5,716 nucleotides of DNA from an uncultured Collinsella sp. (GTDB lineage: Bacteria; Actinomycetota; Coriobacteriia; Coriobacteriales; Coriobacteriaceae). The first letter of the stretch is position 1, and every line of letters starts with the position of its first letter. The DNA is taken from assembly GCA_900552395.1 (NCBI GenBank), contig URZJ01000122.1:1-5716 (forward strand), in the 5' to 3' direction. The notes beneath the pieces are model-generated. The model saw nothing but the letters and a program-made list of their open reading frames with translations. It was not told the DNA's origin and did not search any database. Below are positions 1-5,324 of this stretch, piece after piece. The position numbers and the translations under genes were made by a program.

Positions 1-138
1 TACGAACGGGGGCGCTTCTGGTCTGCGGAGTGTTTTCAAAAACCAAGCCCGGTCCCGGCCTGCGGTAACGTTGCTGGCGGTTCTTGGGCATCGCTTGGTG
101 GCGGGGTTCCTTGTCTGAGTTGGACTTGGTTGGCGGGG
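1..138. other. Non-coding stretch downstream of the regulator gene
   Basis: I find no convincing gene in these 138 bases. The reading frames that cross it on the plus strand are antisense to the regulator and have arginine-, proline- and serine-rich translations with no family resemblance. The only structure I can point to is a weak hairpin followed by a T-run on the minus strand, listed separately. The rest may be the upstream or downstream region of a gene beyond the left edge. Confidence 0.5.
38..62 (-). terminator. Candidate intrinsic terminator after the DtxR-type regulator
   Basis: Read on the minus strand, CAGGCC (62-57) can pair with GGCTTG (49-44) through six pairs, one of them G-U, around a 7-base loop. 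A G and then five T residues (42-38) follow. It lies about 77 bases past the regulator stop codon. The stem is short, so this is only a plausible terminator. Confidence 0.35.
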
Positions 139-516
139 CTACTGGTCCCGGTCGCTGTCCCGTCCCAGCATCGCCCTCAGCTTCTCAAAGCTTTCCTCGC
201 TCAGGCAGGGCTCCATGTGGCAGCCCTCTTGCGACGCGACCTCAGCCGAAACACCCGCATCCTCCAGCAGCCCCACGAAAAAGCAGTGGCGCTCCCACAT
301 TTGACGGGCAACCTCAAGACCGCGTTCCGTCAGATGCACGTCGCGTTTGCCCATTTCGACATAGCCGTTGCTTTCCAGCGTCGCCATGGCCTTGGAAACG
401 CTCGCCTTGGTTACGCCGAGGTACTCCGCAACGTCGATCGAGCGCACGGTGCCCTGACGTTCCGACAGAACGTAGATCGATTCGAGATAGTCTTCTCCGG
501 ATTCACGCAGGGCCAT
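139..516 (-). CDS. DtxR/MntR-family metal-dependent transcriptional regulator
   Basis: This 125-residue protein looks like a cytoplasmic, metal-sensing DNA-binding repressor. Residues 5-66 form a winged helix-turn-helix (ESGEDYLESIYVLSE, then DVAEYLGVTKASVSKAMATL as recognition region, then a wing ending HLTERG). Residues 67-118 resemble the metal-binding and dimerisation domain. The C-terminal SH3-like domain of classic DtxR is absent, as in MntR. Likely ligands by alignment from memory with Bacillus MntR are D9, E12, H77, C99 and E102. The usual Glu-His pair reads E102-P103, so the last histidine is missing, while H100 and C104 lie close by. The ATG has a good ribosome site (AAAGG at 523-527, 6-base spacer). 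The gene stands alone behind its own upstream region. The metal (Mn or Fe) and the targets cannot be told from the window, because no transporter for such a metal is present. Confidence 0.88.
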   Translation of the reverse strand: MALRESGEDYLESIYVLSERQGTVRSIDVAEYLGVTKASVSKAMATLESNGYVEMGKRDVHLTERGLEVARQMWERHCFFVGLLEDAGVSAEVASQEGCHMEPCLSEESFEKLRAMLGRDSDRDQ

Positions 517-555
517 GGGCCGCCTTTCGCGATGGCTTCTAGTTAGCCTTTGGAT

Positions 556-611
556 ACTTTTGCTTGATTTACTTTACCGCAAAAGTTGCCTATGTCTTAC
601 TACGTTGTCTA
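556..611 (-). promoter_or_regulatory. Candidate promoter and operator dyad of the regulator gene
   Basis: A perfect 8-bp inverted repeat, ACTTTTGC (556-563) and GCAAAAGT (579-586), separated by 15 bases, lies 40-70 bases upstream of the regulator start. This AT-richer stretch stands out in GC-rich surroundings. On the minus strand a weak -10 (TAAAGT, 571-576) sits between the two arms, with AAGACA (593-598) 16 bases upstream as a possible -35. TAGACA at 606-611 is closer to the -35 consensus but has no good -10 partner. A dyad around a promoter fits autoregulation by a dimeric DtxR-type protein. The dyad is visible; its function is inferred. Confidence 0.35.
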
Positions 612-646
612 AAAAGTTAACCGTGTTTCACAAAACGCACGGGACG

Positions 647-671
647 AAAACAAAGCGGGGACAAGCCCCGC
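647..671 (-). terminator. Intrinsic terminator of the ABC-F/HAD operon
   Basis: On the minus strand GCGGGG (671-666) pairs perfectly with CCCCGC (660-655) around a 5-base loop. TTTGTTTT (654-647) follows immediately. It sits 57 bases after the stop codon of the HAD phosphatase gene and before the regulator's upstream region, so it separates the two transcription units. On the plus strand no T-run follows the hairpin, so it should act in one direction only. Confidence 0.72.
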
Positions 672-728
672 AAGGAGTGCCCCCGACTGCCGGCGCAAAA
701 GGAACGTCCCCAAGTGCCGAATCCGTAG

Positions 729-1499
729 CTATAGCAGGCCAAAGTGCTCGGCGGCGTTGTAGATGCCGTCGTCGTCTACGGCGGTCGTCACGTAGGTCGC
801 TGCGGCCTTCACGGTATCCTGCGCGTTGCCCATGGCCACGCTCGTGCCCACGGCGGCAAACATCGACAGGTCGTTCTCGCCGTCACCAAAGGCAATCGCC
901 TCGCTCGCGTCGATACCAAGCCGCTCGAGCGTCGCCGCCACACCCAGGTCCTTGCCGCCGTTAGCGGGAATAATGTCGCAGAACAGGTCGCACCAGCGCG
1001 TGGTGAGCGAATGCGACACGGCGTCGGTCACGATATGCTCGTCGGCCGGATCCACAAAGGCGCAAAACTGGTAGACCGGCGCGTCAAAGGCGTGCTCAAA
1101 CGGCTCCTCGTGGTAGACGATTCCCGCGTTGTTGCCAGCCGTCACCACGCGCTCGGACAGGCGGTTCACAAACGAATTCTCGCCCTGCATGCACAGCGAG
1201 TCGTAGCGCCCCTCGGCCACCTGGTCCACGATCGCCGCGACGTCGTCCGGATCGATCGGGCAGCTGCGGTAAACGCCCTTGCCATCAAAGCAGTGCTGGC
1301 CCGAAAGCGTAATGTACGCATCCCAGCCCAGGTCGAACAGCCAGTCCGGCATCTGGTAGGTCGGACGGCCCGTGGCGATCACGCACGCAATTCCCTGCTC
1401 GCGAAAGCTGTCGAGCACCTGCTGCGCCGACGCCGGAATCCGGTGGGTCTTAAAGCTCAGCAGCGTACCGTCGATATCGAAAAACGCGGCTTTGATCAT
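729..1499 (-). CDS. Cof-type HAD-superfamily phosphatase
   Basis: This 256-residue protein is a cytoplasmic haloacid-dehalogenase-type phosphohydrolase. All four HAD motifs are visible: motif I DIDGTL with nucleophile D8 and acid/base D10; motif II ATGR with T43; motif III lysine K183 in NGGKDLG; and motif IV GDGENDLSM with D206 and D210 for magnesium. The insert between motifs II and III (about residues 85-180) is the size of a type C2 cap, and length and order match the Cof/YidA/YbiV group. Members dephosphorylate sugar phosphates and other small phosphorylated metabolites; the substrate here cannot be predicted. The start is ATG, with GAGGAG (1514-1509) nine bases upstream, inside the end of the ABC-F gene. 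The 6-base gap to that gene implies co-transcription and probably translational coupling. The frame is complete and no key residue is missing. Confidence 0.9.
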   Translation of the reverse strand: MIKAAFFDIDGTLLSFKTHRIPASAQQVLDSFREQGIACVIATGRPTYQMPDWLFDLGWDAYITLSGQHCFDGKGVYRSCPIDPDDVAAIVDQVAEGRYDSLCMQGENSFVNRLSERVVTAGNNAGIVYHEEPFEHAFDAPVYQFCAFVDPADEHIVTDAVSHSLTTRWCDLFCDIIPANGGKDLGVAATLERLGIDASEAIAFGDGENDLSMFAAVGTSVAMGNAQDTVKAAATYVTTAVDDDGIYNAAEHFGLL

Positions 1500-1505
1500 T
1501 CTCGC

Positions 1506-3365
1506 CTACTCCTCGCCCTCGAGCTTTTCGCTCGCCTCGAGCCACGCCATCTCCAGCTCGTCCATGGCAGCGTGAGCCTCGTCGATCTTTGCCTGTTGCT
1601 CGCCGAGCGCCGTGTAGTTGGTGGGATCGACCTGGGCCATTGCTGCCTCGGCCTCCTCAACGCGGACGCGCTGCGTCTCCATCTTGCGCTCGAGCGAGCT
1701 CACCTCGCGGCGAAGCTTCTGACGCTCGGCGTTGGACAGGCCATTGGGCTGACCGCTCGCCTTGGGCTTATCGGCCGTCGCAGCCGCGGCACCGGTGTCG
1801 AACGTGCCGGTCTTGGCGCTCGGTGCGCCCACGGGCTCGCCCTCGGCGGTAGCGTTGCACAGGCGCAGGTACTGGTCCACGCCGCCGGGCATATGCGTCA
1901 GGTGGCCGTCAAGCAGCGCCCACTGCTGGTCGGTCACGCGCTCCATCAAGAAGCGGTCGTGCGTCACCAGGATCAACGTGCCGGGCCAGCCGTCGAGCAG
2001 GTCCTCGACAATCGCGAGCATGTCGGTATCCAGGTCGTTGCCAGGCTCGTCCAGGATGAGCACGTTGGGCTCGTCCAGAATCGTCAGCAGCAGCGACAGG
2101 CGACGGCGCTGGCCGCCCGAAAGATCGCCGATGCGACTCCAGAGCTGCTGCGTCGTAAAGCCCAGACGCTCGCAGAGCTTCTCGGGCGAAGTCTCCTTGC
2201 CATCGATGACGTAGTACTTCTTATAGTTGCCGAGCACCTCGTGGATCGTGTCACCCATGTAGGGCTCGAGTTCCTCGAGCTGCTGCGACAGAACGCCAAA
2301 GCGCACCGTCTGGCCAATCTTCACGCGGCCGCGCGTGGGTTCAATCTTGCCCTGGATCACGTCGAGCAAGGTCGACTTACCGGCGCCGTTCTCGCCCAAC
2401 AGGCCATAACGATCGCCCGCGCCGATGAGCCAGGTCACATCGGAAAGCACCTGCTTGGGCGCGCCGTCGGTATCCGCATAGCCGGCGTCCACGTCGACCA
2501 CGTCGATAACCTGCTTGCCCAGACGGCTCACCGCCAGGCGCTTGAGCTCCAGCTCGTCGCGCACAGGCGGCACGTCGGCAATCAGCTCGCGAGCGGCATC
2601 CACGCGAAACTTGGGCTTGGTGGAACGCGCCTGGGCGCCGCGGCTCAGCCACGCGAGCTCCTTGCGCGCCATGTTGCGACGGCGCTCCTCGGTAACCGCG
2701 GCCATGCGATCGCGCTCCACGCGCTGCAGGATGTAGGCCGAGTAGCCGCCCTCGAAGGGGTCGACTTGGCCGTCGTGGACCTCCCACATGCTGGTGCAGA
2801 CCTCGTCCAAGAACCAGCGGTCATGCGTGACCACGAGCATGGCGCCCTGACCGCGCTGCCAGCGGGCCTTTAAGTGACGCGCGAGCCAGTTGATGGTGCG
2901 CATGTCCAGGTGGTTGGTGGGCTCGTCGAGCATGAGCACGTCGTAGTCGCCAATCAGCAGGCGAGCGAGGTCCACGCGACGGCGCTGACCGCCCGAAAGC
3001 TCGCCCACAGTGCCCTCCCAGGGCACATCGCTGATGAGGCCGGCGAGGATCTGACGCGTGCGGGGGCTCGACGCCCACTCGTACTCAGGCGTGTCGCCCA
3101 CGACGGCATGATGCACGGTGTCGGTATCGACCAGATTGTCCTTTTGGCCGAGCAGACCGATCGTCGTGCCGCGGCGGTGCGTCACGCGGCCGTCGTCGGG
3201 CTCCAACGTGCCGGCGAGCACGCTCAGCAGCGTCGACTTGCCGTCGCCGTTTTTACCGACAATACCAATGCGGTCGCCCTCGCCCACGCCGAGCGTCACG
3301 CTATCGAAAATATGCTTGGTGGGAAACTCTAGGCTGACGGAATCGCATCCCAAAAGAATCGCCAT
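1506..3365 (-). CDS. ABC-F family ATPase, Uup-like, with C-terminal coiled coil
   Basis: This 619-residue soluble protein has two ATP-binding cassettes and no membrane segments, the ABC-F layout of ribosome-associated factors. Cassette 1 has Walker A GKNGDGKST (37-45), signature LSGGQ (123-127), Walker B and D-loop LDEPTNHLD (146-154) and switch H181. Cassette 2 has GENGAGKST (324-332), LSGGQ (415-419), LDEPGNDLD (438-446) and H469. The charged linker at about 205-285 contains WLSRGAQARSTKPKFRV, which resembles the Uup linker. After an Ala/Gly/Pro-rich spacer (about 503-543), residues 544-619 are a Glu/Lys/Arg-rich coiled coil, as at the C-terminus of Uup. Known family roles include clearing stalled ribosomes, translation control, antibiotic protection and, for Uup, DNA-related functions; which applies here is not decided. 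The ATG at 3365 has AAGGAG eight bases upstream. A longer in-frame TTG start at 3479 lies inside the preceding terminator and is rejected. One oddity is glycine for threonine in the second DEPT motif. Confidence 0.92.
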   Translation of the reverse strand: MAILLGCDSVSLEFPTKHIFDSVTLGVGEGDRIGIVGKNGDGKSTLLSVLAGTLEPDDGRVTHRRGTTIGLLGQKDNLVDTDTVHHAVVGDTPEYEWASSPRTRQILAGLISDVPWEGTVGELSGGQRRRVDLARLLIGDYDVLMLDEPTNHLDMRTINWLARHLKARWQRGQGAMLVVTHDRWFLDEVCTSMWEVHDGQVDPFEGGYSAYILQRVERDRMAAVTEERRRNMARKELAWLSRGAQARSTKPKFRVDAARELIADVPPVRDELELKRLAVSRLGKQVIDVVDVDAGYADTDGAPKQVLSDVTWLIGAGDRYGLLGENGAGKSTLLDVIQGKIEPTRGRVKIGQTVRFGVLSQQLEELEPYMGDTIHEVLGNYKKYYVIDGKETSPEKLCERLGFTTQQLWSRIGDLSGGQRRRLSLLLTILDEPNVLILDEPGNDLDTDMLAIVEDLLDGWPGTLILVTHDRFLMERVTDQQWALLDGHLTHMPGGVDQYLRLCNATAEGEPVGAPSAKTGTFDTGAAAATADKPKASGQPNGLSNAERQKLRREVSSLERKMETQRVRVEEAEAAMAQVDPTNYTALGEQQAKIDEAHAAMDELEMAWLEASEKLEGEE

Positions 3366-3373
3366 ATGCCCTG

Positions 3374-3379
3374 CTCCTT
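3374..3379 (-). promoter_or_regulatory. Ribosome binding site that fixes the ABC-F start
   Basis: AAGGAG on the minus strand lies 8 bases before the ATG at 3365. It decides this start over the in-frame TTG 38 codons upstream, which has no such site and would place codons across the promoter and the pst terminator. Confidence 0.75.
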
Positions 3380-3400
3380 CGTAGAAATTCAACGTTGTCC

Positions 3401-3409
3401 ATGATAGCA
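3401..3409 (-). promoter_or_regulatory. Extended -10 promoter of the ABC-F/HAD operon
   Basis: The minus strand reads TGCTATCAT: an extended -10 TG, one base, then TATCAT, five of six matches to TATAAT. No good -35 hexamer sits 16-18 bases upstream, which fits an extended -10 promoter. Transcription would start near 3394 and leave a leader of about 30 bases before the ATG at 3365. It lies just past the pst terminator, as expected for the first promoter of the next unit. No operator is evident. Confidence 0.5.
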
Positions 3410-3435
3410 GCGAAAAGGCGGGGCGCACACGACAC

Positions 3436-3471
3436 AAAAAAGCGGGCCATCTCCCGCAAGAGATGACCCGC
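3436..3471 (-). terminator. Strong intrinsic terminator of the pst operon
   Basis: On the minus strand the arms 3471-3460 and 3453-3442 form a 12-bp stem (GCGGGTCATCTC with GAGATGGCCCGC, one G-U pair, otherwise perfect) around a 6-base loop. Six T residues (3441-3436) follow directly. It lies 57 bases past the pstB stop. On the plus strand the pairing has a C-A mismatch and no T-run follows, so it is built for leftward transcription only. Confidence 0.85.
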
Positions 3472-3490
3472 CTCTCCAATCAGTCCCGTG

Positions 3491-3506
3491 GCGACCGTGG
3501 CCGCCG
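3491..3506 (-). other. Small GC-rich hairpin between pstB and its terminator
   Basis: On the minus strand GGCGGC can pair with GTCGCC across a CACG loop, six pairs including one G-U. It has no T-run and lies about 20 bases before the terminator stem. It might protect the mRNA 3' end, or be chance pairing in GC-rich sequence. The G-U pair, like the one in the terminator stem, is better formed in minus-strand RNA. Confidence 0.25.
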
Positions 3507-3528
3507 CGGGCCTCAAGCATGTTCCGGA

Positions 3529-4401
3529 CTAGGAGAACATGCCGGTGAGGTAATCATTCAGCCGCTTATCCTTGGGCCGCTGGAAAATCTCGTCGGTCTC
3601 GTCGTACTCGACCATATCGCCCATGTAGAAGAACGCCGTGCGGTTGGACACACGCGACGCCTGCTCCATGTTGTGCGTCACGATGACGATGGCGCGGTCG
3701 GCCACGATCGACGACATCAGGCCCTCGATCGCCAGCGTCGAGATGGGGTCGAGCGCCGAGCAGGGCTCGTCGAACAGGATCACGTCGGGGTTGAGCGCCA
3801 GCGTGCGTGCAATGCACAGACGCTGCTGCTGGCCGCCCGAAAGCGCGTAGGCACTTTTGTCGAGCTTGTCCTTGACCTCGTCCCACAGCGCCGCACCGCG
3901 CAGGCTTTCCTCGACCATGCGGTCGAGCTCGTCGCGGTCGGTGATGCCGTGGCGCTTAGGCGCAAACGTGATGTTGTCGCGAATGGACTTGCGAAAGGGG
4001 TTGGGCTGCTGAAACACCATGCCGATGGAGCGACGCAGCTCGTAGGTGTTTTCGGTCTTGGTGTTCACGTTGCGACCGCGGTAGTTGATCTCGCCCTCCA
4101 CGCGACAGCTGCGAATCTCGCGATTCATAAGATTGAGGCTACGCAAGAAGGTCGACTTGCCGCAGCCCGAAGGCCCGATGAGCGCCGTGATCTCGCCCTT
4201 GTGGAAGTCGAGCGACGTATTGTGCAGTGCATGGTGGTCGCCATAGTACACGTTGACGTCCTTGGTGGAGAGCACGACCTCGTCGCTCACGGCCTTGCCG
4301 CTCACGCGCACGCGCCTCTCGCTCTCCCCCACGCTCGACAGGAAGTCCTGGGTGTCGGACGATGCCGCTTCGGTTGCGGGCGTTACATTCATCTCGCTCA
4401 T
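3529..4401 (-). CDS. pstB: Phosphate ABC transporter ATP-binding protein PstB
   Basis: PstB is the cytoplasmic ATPase that powers the PstSCAB high-affinity phosphate importer. The 290-residue product has Walker A GPSGCGKST (76-84), Q-loop MVFQQPNPF (128-136), signature LSGGQQQR (187-194), Walker B VILFDEP (207-213), D-loop SALD (215-218) and switch H243. The phrases LNLMNREI, FQQPNPF and CSALDPIST and the C-terminal DYLTGMF are typical of PstB and separate it from other importer ATPases. The cassette proper starts near residue 43; the hydrophilic, Ser/Glu-rich leader before it makes the protein about 30 residues longer than E. coli PstB (257 residues by memory). The ATG overlaps the pstA stop as ATGA, with AAGGAAG about 11 bases upstream, which supports this start. 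A second ATG three codons on is possible. The gene is last in the operon and phoU does not follow. Confidence 0.96.
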   Translation of the reverse strand: MSEMNVTPATEAASSDTQDFLSSVGESERRVRVSGKAVSDEVVLSTKDVNVYYGDHHALHNTSLDFHKGEITALIGPSGCGKSTFLRSLNLMNREIRSCRVEGEINYRGRNVNTKTENTYELRRSIGMVFQQPNPFRKSIRDNITFAPKRHGITDRDELDRMVEESLRGAALWDEVKDKLDKSAYALSGGQQQRLCIARTLALNPDVILFDEPCSALDPISTLAIEGLMSSIVADRAIVIVTHNMEQASRVSNRTAFFYMGDMVEYDETDEIFQRPKDKRLNDYLTGMFS

Positions 4402-5324
4402 TCGGCCGTCATCTTCCTTGCCAGTTGCTTGCCCACGATACGGGCGACTACGTTAAACAGCAGCACGCAGGTCATCAGCAGTGCGGCGGTGCCCCAAACG
4501 ATCTGCTGGGCCTCGGGGCTGCCCTCGCCATAGATCTTGTAGATGTGCACGGCCAGCGACTCACCGGGACGGAACACGTTCCAGGCGCAAGTGGGGCTCG
4601 ACAGGTTAAAGCTCAAGAAGTTCAGACGCACCGGCGAGCTCATGCCCGAGGTAAAGAGTAGCGCCGCGGCCTCACCAAACACGCGGCCGGCCGAAAGCAC
4701 GATGCCGGTCACGATGGCGGGCATGGCCTCGGGAATCAGGATGTGCAGTGTGGCCTCCCAGCGGGTGAGGCCCATAGCCAGGCACGCATCGCGCTGGGCC
4801 TGCGGCACGTCCTCGAGCGCCTGCTGAATCACGCGCACCAGGATGGGGATGTTGAACATGGTGAGCGCAACGGCGCCGGAGATGATGGAGTACTTCCAGC
4901 CCAGCTGCACCGAGAACACCAGAAAGCCGAACATGCCCACGACGATGGAAGGCAGCGAGGACAGCGTTTCGATGGCGGCGGAGGCGATGTCGCGGATGGG
5001 GCCGTCCGGCGCGTACTCGACCAGGAAGACCGCGCCGCCCAGGCTGATGGGCACCGAGATGATCAGGGTAATCAGCAGCAGATAGAACGAGTCGAACAGC
5101 TGGTAGAGCACACCGCCCTGGGTTCCGTTGGCGCGCGCAGGCTGCGTGAGAAAGCCCGGCTGGAACAGCGTCGAGATGCCCTCGAACAGGATGTAGGCCA
5201 CCATGGAGACGACGATGAGCATGACGATGGCGACGATCGCCGTCAGCACGCCCGTGGCGATGTGGTCCTGCCTTTGGACACGCCCGAGTCTCGCCTCGTC
5301 GATATGGATGCGCGTGCTAGCCAC
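4398..5324 (-). CDS. pstA: Phosphate ABC transporter permease PstA
   Basis: PstA is one of the two inner-membrane permeases that form the phosphate channel with PstC and dock on PstB. From the chosen start the product has 308 residues and about six membrane segments, near 26-47, 80-103, 122-142, 145-163, 200-224 and 275-297. Between segments 4 and 5 lies the cytoplasmic EAA loop that contacts the ATPase (about 171-202, including RDACLAMGLTRWEATLHILI). GRVFGEAAALLF in segment 5 and the following loop ending in SLAVHIYKIYGEG are characteristic of PstA. The GTG at 5324 overlaps the pstC stop (GTGGCTAG) and has AAGGGGG nine bases upstream, so I prefer it. An in-frame TTG at 5348 would add eight residues. 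The stop shares ATGA with pstB, so the subunits are probably translationally coupled. Confidence 0.93.
   Translation of the reverse strand: MASTRIHIDEARLGRVQRQDHIATGVLTAIVAIVMLIVVSMVAYILFEGISTLFQPGFLTQPARANGTQGGVLYQLFDSFYLLLITLIISVPISLGGAVFLVEYAPDGPIRDIASAAIETLSSLPSIVVGMFGFLVFSVQLGWKYSIISGAVALTMFNIPILVRVIQQALEDVPQAQRDACLAMGLTRWEATLHILIPEAMPAIVTGIVLSAGRVFGEAAALLFTSGMSSPVRLNFLSFNLSSPTCAWNVFRPGESLAVHIYKIYGEGSPEAQQIVWGTAALLMTCVLLFNVVARIVGKQLARKMTAE

Noticed and set aside
84..546. Two plus-strand frames over the regulator gene (84-542 and 130-546)
   Set aside because: Both are antisense to the DtxR/MntR-type regulator, overlap each other and lack recognisable domains. The minus-strand gene has a clear winged helix and a good ribosome site.
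744..2873. A 709-codon open frame on the plus strand
   Set aside because: It is antisense to the ABC-F and HAD genes, whose motifs are complete. Its translation is a His/Arg/Ala/Leu-rich string with no domain. Long antisense frames are expected in GC-rich coding DNA, where the mirrored frame rarely meets a stop, and I see no promoter or ribosome site for it.
3366..3479. Longer N-terminus of the ABC-F protein from a TTG at 3479
   Set aside because: It would make 38 codons out of the pst terminator and the extended -10 promoter, and it lacks a ribosome site. The ATG at 3365 has AAGGAG at the right distance and begins exactly at the cassette.
3463..4533. A 356-codon open frame on the plus strand
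   Set aside because: It is antisense to pstB and the end of pstA and begins inside the pst terminator. Its composition is that of a shadow frame, and the minus-strand genes have all family motifs.
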